A stretch of DNA of 64,000 nt, taken from contig JAQFVV010000022.1 in NCBI GenBank assembly GCA_028023455.1, forward strand, positions 5,909,100 through 5,973,099, given 5' to 3'. The notes under the pieces are model-generated. The model saw only the letters and a list, made by a program, of their open reading frames with translations. It was not told where the DNA came from and did no database searches. This document shows positions 47,777-59,204 of the stretch, one piece after another. A program made the translations under genes and the position numbers. The first letter of the stretch is position 1. Every line of letters starts with the position of its first letter. This DNA is from Epiperipatus broadwayi (taxonomy: Eukaryota; Onychophora; Udeonychophora; Euonychophora; Peripatidae).

Positions 47777-47945
47777 GGATTTGAATCAGACCTTTAAGCT
47801 TCCTACAGTTATCCACTCCATGCCATACAACTGATACATATGATCACATATACGTGAAGAAGATAAATGATCCCCAATATATGTATTTTGTGCTGAACAA
47901 GCTGGTTGGTCCAGATCATAATCTCCCACATATATATAATTAATG
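47777..47945 (-). mobile_element. tRNA-like/hammerhead-related SINE-like repeat, minus strand
   Basis: Minus strand order: GATCTGGACCAACCAGC, TTCAGCACAAAATACATATATTGG (decayed hammerhead region of family 2), then TATCAGTTGTATGGCATGGAGTGG, GAAGCTTAAAGGTCTGATTCAAATCCC. The last part resembles a tRNA B box. Aligns with 55,083-55,255 on the plus strand. Confidence 0.6.
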
Positions 47946-47959
47946 CTTAGTTTATATTA

Positions 47960-48028
47960 AAATATGTATCAGTTGTATGGGATGAATTGGATAGCTGTAG
48001 GGAGCTTGAATGCAGGAGTTCAAATCCT
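47960..48028 (+). repeat. Inverted partner of the tRNA-like part of 47,777-47,945
   Basis: ATATGTATCAGTTGTATGGGATG through GAGTTCAAATCC mirrors 47,777-47,845, giving arms of about 68 bases around about 115 bases. Confidence 0.75.
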
Positions 48029-49916
48029 TTTTAATTAAACAAGTGATGTGTAAAACCAATAAAACAATAAATGTAGCAAAATACAGCTAAATATAAAATT
48101 GTGGCATAAAAATTAAACAATAAAAATATACATGAGCTTCTGAACTCTTCCTGCATTTACACATATTCAAAATAACTTCAAAAAGGGACAAGTATAATAC
48201 ATTTTAAAATATTATTCTAGCAATATTCTGAGAACTTGGCATGAAAATCCCTGTTAAATTTATACATAAAAATTATACAGACAAATACAGCAATGAGCAT
48301 ATGGCATATAAAATTAAAATTAAAAGTAAAACTAATATTTATACCCATTACCAATAAAATAAGGTCTTTAATCTTGATATTCATGTCATTGTACCAGATA
48401 AAGTCAATCAAAGAGTTCTTGAATATTCTATAGACTTTTTGGGATATCTGGAACCCATTGAAGATTAAATTAACACACAGCAATTGAAGAATGTGAGGTA
48501 AGCAAAGACTTGAAGTTACTAATACAAATAAAAATATAGCCATTCTAACTGAATTACTGTAAACTAAATAAGTAAAATAAATACTAGAAACATAGTGTAA
48601 TTTATAATAACATGTAGAATAACAATACAATGAACATTTTGGATAAATGAAATTGGCATTTTTTTAAAAGCACAGTTTATCATCTTCTGATGACTATAAA
48701 GCATACTTTAATAAATTTCAGTCTTTTATCAATAATACACCAACTAATATGCATAAAGTGAAAGCTGGGTTTTATTTTCCTTCTAAACATAATTTTATTT
48801 TGAATAAATAGGTATTCTAGTAAAGCATTCAGTAATGCAAGTTTCATTAAATAGAACAAATGTGTAATAAAGTCTTTTCCATCATTAAATTACTTCAAAG
48901 CAAATAGATATAACATGATGAGACAAATGTTTCACTCCTTTAATGTAATTTCATGACACTGTTTTGAAAACAATCATCTATAAATCATATAAGTAAATAA
49001 TTCCTTAATGATTATTAATAAATATTAACTCATTAACAATTAGCATCTTGAAATTCTTTCATCATTTTTGGTTAAATGGTTCAAATTCCATATAAAATGA
49101 AGTTATACCAAAAGAGAACGCACTTGAAAAATAATAGGATATTCAATTCTATTTAAGTATAATCTTTTCATAAAGTTCTTTTAGAAAAAAAAAATTAAAA
49201 TCCTTTTAATATTAATGTAAAATATCTTAAAAGTTTTATCATTTAACTTAGATACCATCCTTTTTAAAATGAAATTTGAATATAATAAATAAATTGAAAT
49301 TAACAATGTTTTTACAATTAAATTCCATTCTCACAATAAATTTCCAAGACAACAATTTACTTCCTGAAATATACAGTGTAGAATTTCCCATAATGCAATT
49401 TTGTAGAAGTTAAAAGTGTTGAAAAGTTTTCAGCTATAAAAATAACTGAATAGATATTTATTGCTTAACAATGCATACTTCAATTAACTAACAAATAAAA
49501 ATTAATTTTAAAAACTTAAACTTGAAAGCACTGTAGACAGAATAAGTGTGTGAAAAAAGGTGTGGGTCAATAGGGGTGTGTGCAGACTTTTATAGAATAA
49601 GTAATGTGATGGTCATTAATTGGATGACTGATAACAGAAATGTTCATCCCAGATAATCTAATTAACTTAAAGTTCATAATTTTCTGGTTGCTGCTGGAAA
49701 ATACTAAAAATAACTTTGACTGATTATAATTTAGTCTAGACAGAAAATCAAAACAATAATTAATTAAGGATTACCTCATTTTTTAAATAATTATTTAACA
49801 TATTTAGTAAACTGAAGTCTATTATAGTAAAATAAAAAATCACTCTCTGAATATATTAAAGATTTACATTGTTTAATAAATAATATTTATTTTATAAAGC
49901 GCAAACAGTATTGAAA
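48029..49916. other. AT-rich DNA, nothing assigned
   Basis: The minus-strand frame at 48,217-48,630 (137 codons) is hydrophobic and AT-driven with no recognisable family; I do not call it a gene. Confidence 0.45.
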
Positions 49917-50070
49917 TTAAATTGAGAGAAACTACAAACCTCTCGCGCTCATTAGTATCTAACAGCCAATCAGATTGTAAATACAAGACAGAGAATTTAA
50001 CAAGAGTTACGATCTGATTAGCTGTTACATACTAATGAGCGCGAGAGGTTTGCAGTTTCTCTCAATTTAA
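49917..50070. mobile_element. TTAA-flanked foldback MITE
   Basis: TTAA at 49,917-49,920 and 50,067-50,070 flank a 146-base foldback. Arms carry ATTGAGAGAAACT(A/G)CAAACC and CTCTCGCGCTCATTAGTA, then AACAGC(C/T)AATCAGAT. TTAA duplication is typical of piggyBac-superfamily insertions, though the ends do not show the usual CCC start, so the superfamily is open. Confidence 0.85.
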
Positions 50071-50510
50071 TTGCTTAATAAAATAAAATTATTATATTAA
50101 TAAAATAATGAGAATATTTATTCATATATTCTTTTATAAGATCTCAGAACATTATTTTATATTATATCTTTTAAAATAGATACATTGAAAATATAAGACA
50201 TTTAAATTAATCTCTAAACATTAAATTTTCAACCAGGAAGTATTTTTACATAATTAGGAAATTTCAGTAATGCACACTCACATATACTATTATTAAATTA
50301 TTTATCCAGGAATAGTAATTTAGATATATGAGCTAACTATTAATTTAAAATAACAGACTTTCTAATTAACTACAAAATTTATTAGTAACTCATTAGACTA
50401 GAGGTTATCCAATAGTAAATATTTCTGAAGTGTAATTTTTATTACACAATTCTTGTGGAGTGATGTAATCATAAACATATGATGAAAGACGTGAAAAAAC
50501 TCTATGATCC
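50071..50510. other. AT-rich DNA, nothing assigned
   Basis: No gene or repeat recognised. Confidence 0.45.
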
Positions 50511-50552
50511 CCAAGATGCACATTTCATAATAAATCAGCACTCATCAATTGA
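50511..50552 (-). ncRNA. Decayed family-2 hammerhead-like motif
   Basis: Minus strand keeps UUGAUGAGUGCUG and GAAAUG...CAUCUUGG, but the 3' side of helix II and the first core base are lost. It lies directly beside the GATA array. Confidence 0.45.
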
Positions 50553-50594
50553 CCTAGGCCACAATCTCTTACACATATTTTTATTATTGTTTAG

Positions 50595-51283
<689 letters not shown>

Positions 51284-51549
51284 CAAACTACTGCAGTTTA
51301 ATTGATAAATGTCAAACATGCAGCCCTCACAACTTCAGTACAAATCACTTATTGAAAGTATATTAATAATTTTTATTAGTTACTCATTAAAGTAGAGTTC
51401 AATAATGAATCTTTCTGAAGTGTAATGTTTCTGTTGCGTGATGTTTTCTATCCATTTTTAACCCCTTTATATTTTTTTAACTAAAATTAGATTAAATCAC
51501 TAAACATCACATAATCACCATTACTTATGCTTGCTCATAACTGTTATTA
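51284..51549. other. AT-rich DNA, nothing assigned
   Basis: ACTCATTA(A/G)A...TTTCTGAAGTGTAAT at about 51,382-51,425 resembles 50,389-50,440, so the two sides of the GATA array share a short repeat. Confidence 0.45.
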
Positions 51550-51638
51550 AAACAGGCAAAAATCACCATACAGTAGTGCCACTCAGTGCACTGATGGGCA
51601 CTACTGTACGAAGACTTTTGCGTCTTTTAAAATTAGAT
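51549..51638. mobile_element. Mini-foldback of family-1 repeat ends
   Basis: TTAAAACAGGCAAAAATCACC and CAGTAGTGCCACTCAGTGC on the left; the inverse, GGGCACTACTGTACG...GACTTTTGCGTCTTTT, on the right. No hammerhead core. Same class of deletion product as 31,828-31,941. Confidence 0.75.
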
Positions 51639-52424
51639 TACAGTGCTATTAAATTACCATTTATCACAGCACTTTAATTAAACTGTAAAATAGATTACCT
51701 ATACTACTAAAATTAAATAATACTCTTTATTTGAAACTAGCCTAGATATTCAGAAGTTTCTCTAAAGTTTAAAGTTATTTTAAAGTTCTTTAATGACATC
51801 TTAACTTAATAAAAGGATATAACAGCTTAGTACTAATCTAAAATATTAAATTTATTTATGCTTTAAATCAATAATACCTCTATAGTTAAGTACTTATAAT
51901 TATACAAGAGTTAACTTATTAAGTTTTAATACTATAAAATTACACTTATAAGACTGTTTTTAAATTATTACCATCTTACAATATCCATTATGAAGTGACT
52001 AATAAGTTACAGATGCACTTTATTTACTATTTACTAATAAAATTTATTCACTAAAAAATAAACTATTTAAAATTTTTATTTTTTTAAATAATTTGTGATC
52101 ATAATAATTGACATTCAGTTCTATTGCAAAAAACTGAAGGTCACAATTTATATATAAGGTCTGACAATTAAGTTCATGAACTTACCACCATGCACTTACA
52201 TTGGCAGCACTATACAAACATCTCAATAAAGTTTCATAATCTTGGTATGTCAGTGTTTCACAGTTGTATTCCTATGAGTGCGCAGTGGTGCTGAATGGCA
52301 CTCATTAAAACAGGCAAAACTCTACATAGAGTAGTGCCACTTAGTGCCAACCAGAGTAATCAATGGATGCCAGAAGGCTTGTGCATAAAATCCCTATCTA
52401 GTGCCTACTCATCCAATATCCTCA

Positions 52425-52454
52425 GAATAGTTTCTAGCTTGTGGCCTTCGTCAG
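52425..52454 (-). ncRNA. Hammerhead-like motif, array unit a
   Basis: Core CUGACGA and GAAA are intact; helix II GGC/GCU has one G:U pair. The helix III hexamer is altered to ACUAUU, which breaks the usual GUC cleavage triplet. Probably weak or inactive. Confidence 0.5.
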
Positions 52455-52856
52455 TGATGAGCATTGGATCTGAGAGCATTGCACCTAGATCTTAGGAACT
52501 AATGCAACCCTCCAGCAGCCACCATTTATCTCTACTTAACTTCAATACAAAACTATGAGAATAAAATTGAAAACACAATATTTTCAATCTAAGCACAATA
52601 GCTTATATAGTCATGTGGGTCTGAACTCAGTTCAGTACCCATACATTTTGGTGTCTTTGGCTCTTTAACAACCATAGCCACTACTATCCTATTAGGCAGG
52701 ATTGGTGTTAAACCACTAAACATCACATGATCACTATTTCTTATGCTAGCACATTACTGTTATTAGTGCCACTCAGTGGCAACCAAAGTAATCAATGGAT
52801 TCAAAAAGGCTTGTGCATAAAATCCCTATCTAGTGCCTACTTATCCAATATCTCCA

Positions 52857-52886
52857 GACTAGTTTCTGGCTTGGGTTCTTCATCAG
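52857..52886 (-). ncRNA. Hammerhead-like motif, array unit b
   Basis: Core CUGAUGA, GAAA and ACUAGUC are intact, but helix II (GAA opposite GCC) no longer pairs. Expected to be inactive. Confidence 0.5.
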
Positions 52887-53309
52887 CGAGGAGTTTTGGA
52901 TCTGAGAGCACTGCACCTAGATCTTAGGATCTAATGCAATCCTCCAGCAGCCACCTTTTATCTCTACTTAACTACAATACAAAGCTATGAGTATAAAATT
53001 GAAAACACAATATTTTCAATCTAAGCTCAATAGCTTATATAGTCATATGGATCTGAACTCAGTTCAGTACCCATACATTTTGGTGTCTTTGGCTCTTTAA
53101 CAACCATAGCCACCACTATCCTATTAAGCAGCATTGGTGTTAAACCACTAAATATCACATGATCACTATTTCTTATGCTAGCACATTACTGTTATTAAAA
53201 CAGGCAAAACTCTCCACACAGTAGTGCCACTTAGTACCAACCAGAGTAATCAATGGATGCCAGAAAGCTTGTGCATAAAATCTCTATCTAGTGCCTACTC
53301 ATCCAATAT

Positions 53310-53350
53310 CCCCAGACTAGTTTCTGGCTTGTGGCCTTCATCAGTGTGGA
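53310..53350 (-). ncRNA. Hammerhead ribozyme motif, array unit c
   Basis: Core CUGAUGA, helix II GGC/GCC with CACAA loop, GAAA, ACUAGU then C17. Helix I (CUCCACA with UGGGGA) has one mismatch. Motif spacing to unit b is 458 bases. Confidence 0.65.
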
Positions 53351-53757
53351 GCTTTGGATCTCAGAGCACTTGCACCTAGATCTTAGGATTTAATGCAACC
53401 CTTCAGCAGCCACCTTTTATTTCTACTTAACTACTGTATAGAGAGTTTTGCCTGTTTTAATAGCAGTAATGTGCTAGCATAAGAAATAGTGATCATGTGA
53501 TATTTAGTGGTTTAACACCAATCCTGCCTGATAGGATAGTGGTGGCTATGGTTGTTAAAGACCCATAGACACAAAATGTATGGGTACTGAACTGGGTTCA
53601 GACCCATATGACTATATAATCTATTGAGCTTAGATTGAAAATATTATTGTTTTCAATTTTATTTTCATAGTTTTGTAGTTAAGTAGAGATAAAAGGTGGC
53701 TGCTGGAGGGTTGCATTAGATCCTAAGATCTATGTGCAGTGCTCTCAGATCGAAAGC

Positions 53758-53799
53758 TTCTCACTGACGAAGGCCACAAGCCAGAAACTAGTCTGGGGA
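53758..53799 (+). ncRNA. Hammerhead ribozyme motif, inverted unit d
   Basis: Plus strand: helix I UUCUCA/UGGGGA (six pairs, two G:U), core CUGACGA, helix II GGC/GCC around CACAA, GAAA, ACUAGU, C17. All invariant core positions are satisfied. Faces the three direct units. Confidence 0.68.
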
Positions 53800-54757
53800 T
53801 ATTAGATGAGTAGGCACTAGATAGGGAATTTATGCACAAGCCTTCTGACATTCATTGATTACTCTGTTTGGCACTGAGTGACATTACTGTATGGAGAGTT
53901 TTGCCTGTTTTAATAACAGTAATATGCTAGCACAAAAATAGTGATCATGTAATGTTTAATGGCACTTATTGTTACATGTTTTTGTGTGTCATCATGAGAA
54001 TGTCAGAGCTTAAAGTAGAATAATAAATAACCATTAAATTTCTTTTAACCTTGGCAAGTGTCAAGTAAAATCATCGACATATTAGTAGCCCAAATTTATA
54101 GGGATAATTTATATAGGTAATGCTGTGAAGATGGCGATGTATAAATGGATTAAACATTAAAGCATCACTGATGAAGATAGGTTAGACCAACCCTTAACAA
54201 GCAAAAAATGAAAACATTGCAAAAATCCATCAAATTATGTGCTGAAGTCATTGATTGACTGTGAGAAGGATAGCAGACCAAGTAAACATTGATAGAGTAA
54301 TAGAAAAACCTTAACTGATTCTTTTGCTATGGGAAAGATATATGTAAAAATGTACCACCTCACATAGTGCTGTATGTGAGGGAGATTACTATTGGAACAA
54401 CCTCTTTTGTTTTACTTGATATAACCTCCAATGCCATATTTCTTTATTAAAAGATCTTTGTTTGAAAAAGACATTTTAATGACATTCACGCATCAAGGAT
54501 GATATGACATCAGCTCTGATATCATTCTAGAAATAGTTCCAAAATTGCTTTGAAATGTGAATTTCACATTCTTCACTGGTACCTAACTTCCCCGGGGGAA
54601 GTGACTATAATGACATTCCCAATATTACATGTGGCACTTTTTCTAGAATGAATTTTCCAAACTTAATTGCCCAACCCCATATGTTTTATATTATTCTAGA
54701 CTCTTCTAAATCATTATCATTTAATTATATGTTCATCAATCATTTAATATTAGGAGA

Positions 54758-54876
54758 TTTAAATACAAAGAAGAGAGATGGGAAGAATACAGGCATAATG
54801 TGTAATATTTGAAATACAGGCAAATATTACAAACTAAACCTGTATCCTTCCCATCCCTCTTCTATGTATTTAAATG
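54758..54876. mobile_element. Foldback with about 54-base arms
   Basis: TTTAAATACAAAGAAGAG, GATGGGAAGAATACAGG and GTAATATTTG on the left are mirrored by CAAATATTAC, CCTGTATCCTTCCCATC and CTCTTCTATGTATTTAAA on the right, around a loop of about 9 bases. Confidence 0.75.
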
Positions 54877-55082
54877 GGTATGGTCCTGTACATGAGAGGT
54901 CAGAGTGACTTGATGTCAACATGGGCATGATAACAAAATTGGCATCAGCATGGCATTTGGGCTTTCCATCATCAGATTTTCAATGATATGGATGGCTGAA
55001 GAGTTGGAGGTTGGAGTAGATGTAGCCTGTCCATTAACATATAAAGATTTGCTGTCTTAATATAACTGAGCACTGATTATGT

Positions 55083-55255
55083 ATATGTGTGAATGATGAT
55101 AATCTGGACCAACTGATGAATGCTAGTTCAGCACAAAATACATATATTGGTGATTATTGATCTTTTCCACATGTGTGTGATCTTGTGTATCAGTGATATG
55201 AGATAGTATGGATAGTTGAAAGGTGCTTAAAAGTCTGAGTTCAAATCCCCTATAT
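55083..55255 (+). mobile_element. tRNA-like/hammerhead-related SINE-like repeat, plus strand
   Basis: Contains GGACCAACTGATGAATGC...AGTTCAGCAC, i.e. an intact CUGAUGA (55,113-55,119) with helix II UGCU/AGCA, but GAAA is replaced by AAAA. About 60 bases downstream follow GATAGTATGGATAG and GTCTGAGTTCAAATCCC, a B-box-like sequence. Copy of 47,777-47,945. The ribozyme core lacks G12 and should be inactive. Confidence 0.6.
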
Positions 55256-56248
55256 TTACAATTACTCCAGGTATATGAAGAGTGCTTGTATTTCAAATAT
55301 CAACCATTTGTGAAAAGATTTCATTTTTTTTGAATTGTATTTAAATTATACTTTTGTGCAATCATGTGTATTCTATAAATCGTTATTTATATTTTTAGTT
55401 GCAAAATACTTTTGCAAACTAAAAAAAGATCAGAACATGCTTTTAATTTTGTCTATGTTTTCAAATATGAGCATTTGCCTTTGATAGTGATGAAGTGTTA
55501 ATGTATGACAAAATACAAAAATGTTTCAAGTTTCTTATCTGCAATCCTATAATTTCTTAAATTTGTGTTACCTCAACTTCCTGATTTTTTACAATATTGC
55601 ATCCTAACTATCCTTAATCACAATCATAGAATGACAAATATCAGAAATAATAAATTAGAAAGTAGATTTCAGATGATTGTGTTCTCTTTAATTTTTGGGT
55701 ACACCAGTTTTAGGGAAATATATTGCAAAATGCATAATAGTAATCATGTTAAAAAGCATCAAATATTCTCTACAAAAACCCACATCATGGCAGAACTTTT
55801 TATGATGCTTTATTTAATTTATGATGATTTCATGTAGTTAGCAGTCTTTATCAGATATATGAAATATCTGAAGAAGGCTGCTTGTCAAATCAAAACTATT
55901 ATAAATGATATAAATTACTATAAGAAGTCTATTAAAAAGTGGGGGAGGGAGTTACAAAGATTTAATAAAATCAATGCATTAAAAGTGATAGAGGTATTGA
56001 TATCTTGGATAATATATTCTTTAAGTTATAAAAGCTAAAAAGTATAACAATTTAGCATCCATCTGCTTACTGATTACAATATAAGCTCCAGTAATTGCAA
56101 ACAAAAGCAATACCATTTTTTAATGAATTTTATTTATGGGTTAGAACCATATTTGTCTTCTTTGGTTTTAAACAAAATTTTCTGTGGTCATTGGCATTTC
56201 TCCATTTATTATAGATTTTATACAGTTTAATTAATTTATTATCTAGGT
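55256..56248. other. AT-rich DNA, nothing assigned
   Basis: The frame at 55,565-55,837 (90 codons) resembles no family I know. Confidence 0.4.
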
Positions 56249-56738
56249 TAGGGGTGGCCAACTTTTGTGCTCATAAGATCTACTTTTTATTTTTAAAATG
56301 TGTTGCGATCGATTTGTTTTCATAGGAGATCGACTTGTTGTCATAGGTTTAGTCTAAGTAGAGGGAGGTGTGAAATACATACTATTTTTATATATCTACC
56401 TAGTAAAAAATAACAATTATTTAACGGGCCAAAAAAGTCAGGTCCCGGGAATTAAAGAAATATGAGTAATTATTAATAATATTTTTTAATTCAAATTAGC
56501 TACATTAAGTCAAGATTAAAAATATTATTTTCAATAATGATACGACTTAGTGGACTTCATCTATCTAGAATTGAAAAAAAATTAGAACAAAAACAAAATT
56601 AACAAAAACACTTGAAAATCTTGAATTAATTTGTTTCACTCGTTATCCAACAGCTCTTTTTAGATTGGCCTCGCGATCGACCAAAATTGGCTTTGTGATC
56701 GACTGATGAATCACGATTGAATTGTTGGCCACTCCCTA
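56249..56738. mobile_element. hAT-type non-autonomous element, 490 bp
   Basis: Ends TAGGGGTGGCCAAC and GTTGGCCACTCCCTA are inverted copies with one extra base; TCTAGGT flanks both sides (56,242-56,248 and 56,739-56,745). Contains GATCGA clusters near both ends and CGGGCCAAAAAAGTCAGGTCCCGGG near 56,425. Ends and duplication fit the hAT superfamily; no transposase. Confidence 0.8.
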
Positions 56739-57284
56739 TCTAGGTGGTAGTATCTCACTCACATCACCTCCAAATGCTCAACCTATAAATGATCCCTCAG
56801 TTTGTTTTCACAAAGTTCATTAATCTGAATCATCACTCTCTGATAGCAGTAGCTGTTATGAATGTACCTTCAAAATTCATCACCTATGCCAGAAGGTTGA
56901 ACTGCTCATTCTGGAAAGATACCATGCCTAAAAAATTTGAACAAGACTTTTTGCTTTAGTCTTTTCAGCTGAAACAGTTGATCTAGTTAATTAGTTATCC
57001 AAAAGTATTCGATTTTGCATAGAAGGAATCAATATTATTAATTTTAAAAGAAACATCACATTTATTTTTGTTACTATTTTGTATGCAGTCCAGGTTTAAA
57101 CTTTATCTGGAAATCGAATTAGTTACACATCAGATATGATTAGAAGCTAAATAGCTATAGAGTCAATTTATGTGATTGAATAATGGTTTATTTTTTGCTC
57201 CATTGATCTGTTCTCCCTAAATATTGTTGTTTTTAATTTGTTTAACTTAATTTAAGAGCCATTAAATCCTTCTTTGTCTTGCAT
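56739..57284. other. Unassigned DNA
   Basis: Composition is somewhat more balanced at 56,750-56,980; no gene seen. Confidence 0.4.
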
Positions 57285-57287
57285 TGG

Positions 57288-57371
57288 TGGTCGAGAGGTC
57301 AGCGCGACTGCCTTGCACTTGCAGGCGGTTTTCCGGGTTGCGGGTTCACGTCCCGGCCGATGCTATGACAC
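57288..57371 (+). mobile_element. tRNA-derived SINE, best-preserved copy
   Basis: GCATTGG at the start and CCGATGC near the end can form a seven-pair acceptor-like stem. A box TGGTCGAGAGG; B box GGGTTCACGTCC; an extra-arm region TTTTCCGGG indicates a class II (leucine/serine-type) tRNA. It ends ATGACAC, T-run, A-run. AAATCCTTCTT occurs before (57,266 on) and after (57,385 on), a target duplication. Poor anticodon loop and dispersed copies argue for a SINE, not a tRNA gene. Confidence 0.85.
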
Positions 57372-57656
57372 TTTTTAAAAAAAATCCTTCTTCTAAAGAA
57401 ACATGATAAAGATAGCTTAGACTCAAAATTAATCACTTTCTTATAACAATCTTGAGAAATTGGATTGATAACTTTTTCTTTCTGATTATATTCTGACTTA
57501 GTATCATATCCTTGAATGCAACCACTTGCAAAGCAAAATGTCCTGAAATTTAGTATATTTTATTTAATGGCATAAAAAATACTGTACCATATTCAGAAGT
57601 ATCAAAAATTTTTCAAAATTTAATTTTTTTTTTAATGAATATCTATAAAATATATT

Positions 57657-57829
57657 TTTAAAAATGTTCAAATCACCCACCAAAACATTGTTTTTTCAAC
57701 AACGCCCTCTAGGAATAAATATAAAGTCTGAACTTCAAACAGCCAACTCAAAAGTTTTGACTTTATATTTATTTGCAGAAGTATTGCTGAAAAAACATTA
57801 TGTTTGATAATGTGATTTGAACATTTTTG
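57657..57829. mobile_element. Foldback MITE with about 70-base arms
   Basis: Left AAAATGTTCAAATCAC, CATTGTTTTTTCA, GGAATAAATATAAAGTC; right, inverted, GACTTTATATTTATTTGC, TGAAAAAACATTATG, GTGATTTGAACATTTTT. Short centre with two AAACTTTT/AACTTC blocks. No coding capacity. Confidence 0.8.
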
Positions 57830-59204
57830 TATTAGTATTTTCTTATTAAATATTAAATATACAATTTTTACTGGACTTTTGCTATCTTAATAATTTTACT
57901 TTATTTTATATATCAGCAATCCCTATGTCTTCATTACATATATCTACCAGATTTAAATATAGTGATTTTTTTAACATCAAAATTATTTTTTTCATAAAAT
58001 CTGTTGTTGAAGTTACAATTAAAGAAACACCATATTCATCTAATTGCAAAATGCCATAAAATGAGGTTTTCTCATTCAAACTCAAACTAAGCCTGCTCTT
58101 AAAGTAAATTTATAAATATTTGGTCACTGAAATATAAATGCTCTCATCGATACTACTTCTTACATATATCTTTATCACAAAATTGTTGTAATGTCTAGAA
58201 ATTCAAATGCATATTTTTTATTTCTCCAGTTTTTCCTGGAATGCATATATATTTAACATATGTTGATTAATTTCTGTATTCAAAAATTAATTATCTCCTT
58301 AGCTATATGAATAGGAGAATAATATTTTCAGATAATAAGCTTTTCAATTCACACTGCATTAATAAAACATTCAATATGAGACTTACTTGAAAAAAGTATT
58401 TCCAAAATTCAAACATTCTAGATGAAATTTAATTTATAGCATACTCATCACAACATATTAAATAAACAATGCCATTTTCATTGTTATAGAAAAACAATTT
58501 CAGTGTAATATCAATTTTACCATGTGATTTGTAGTATCTTTTTCAACACCTCAGATTTAAATGTCTCAGCAGTTCTCTGCTACTTAACTTCTTTGTTGAT
58601 TTCCTAAGATTTTTTGCCAAACTTTAAAATATTAAAACTTCAACAACTATTTTAATTAAAAATAATAGTAAACTTTGCAGTTGGAAAAACACATACCAAA
58701 TGTTTGGATAGAAATACCTTAGAATTATGCTTTAAGCATTGTAACTGTATTCGCAACTGCATTTGACAAGCAAATCTCTATTTCTACTTCTGACCTAAAC
58801 TATGTTTGTCCTTGTTTTACTGTTTTATTATTTTTTAAGAATATTTTAATATTTGTTTGCTTGAAGATAATTTTCTGTATGTGTGTGTTTGAGAACCCAT
58901 ATGTATTCATATAAGAACAAATCTTAGGAAAGGTGTAGTATGTGATTAAATATCATATGGATAAAAAAAAAAAAAGTAAAATAGCCTTTAAATTCTATAG
59001 AGAAGAGGCTTTTCCAACAGTCACTCATAGAGAATGACTGAAAATAGAAGTACTCATAAGGTTTTCTTTCAATTTTCAAATGATTAGAGTTAAAGCATTT
59101 TCATTTTATCTTCTAGCTAAGAATATTTAGTTGCCAATTAACTGACCAATAGTGGATGGTTTAAACACTATATTTGTGTATATTATAATGGTCAAGATTA
59201 TATA
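57830..59204. other. AT-rich DNA, nothing assigned
   Basis: No gene or repeat recognised. Confidence 0.45.

Larger units (their letters stand above)
52303..53957. mobile_element. Array of family-1 hammerhead repeats (three direct, one inverted)
   Basis: Unit a starts 52,305 (TTAAAACAGGCAAAAC), unit b about 52,756 (start deleted), unit c 53,193 (truncated near 53,430), unit d is inverted (53,432-53,957) with terminal motifs at both ends about 453 bases apart. Full unit is about 458 bases, from motif spacing of b to c. AATGGCACT occurs just outside both ends (52,294-52,302 and 53,958-53,966), a probable 9-bp target duplication of the whole array. Direct plus inverted pseudo-repeats are typical of Penelope-like elements. 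No reverse transcriptase is present. Confidence 0.82.
52157..54678 (+). mobile_element. Mariner-like transposon relic, split by a repeat array
   Basis: Left end GGTCTGACAATTAAGTTCATG (52,158 on) and right end, inverted, with CAATTAAGTTTGG (54,677 back) resemble mariner TIRs; TA lies near both ends. The inner part at 53,967-54,400 is a decayed transposase N-terminus (readable short pieces such as MYKWIKH, ITDEDR, QPLTSK, ADQVNIDR), full of stops. The element is interrupted at 52,303-53,957 by the family-1 array, flanked by AATGGCACT on both sides. Confidence 0.65.

Noticed and set aside
48217-48630. 137-codon minus-strand frame with hydrophobic stretches as a membrane-protein gene
   Set aside because: Hydrophobic runs are expected from T-rich codons in AT-rich DNA; no conserved motif, no splice context, no relatives recognised.
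54590-54604. CTTCCCCGGGGGAAG palindrome as a regulatory site
   Set aside because: A short isolated palindrome inside the decayed mariner element; no second site or gene beside it.
55873-55905. CTGAAGAAGGCTGCTTGTCAAATC as a hammerhead of Penelope type
   Set aside because: CUGAAGA and a three-base helix (GGC/GUC) are present, but the GAA element after helix II is missing; too weak to call.
57288-57371. Functional tRNA-Leu or tRNA-Ser gene
   Set aside because: A and B boxes and an acceptor-like stem are present, but the anticodon arm is poor and the same sequence is dispersed with target duplications and an A-tail, which is SINE behaviour.
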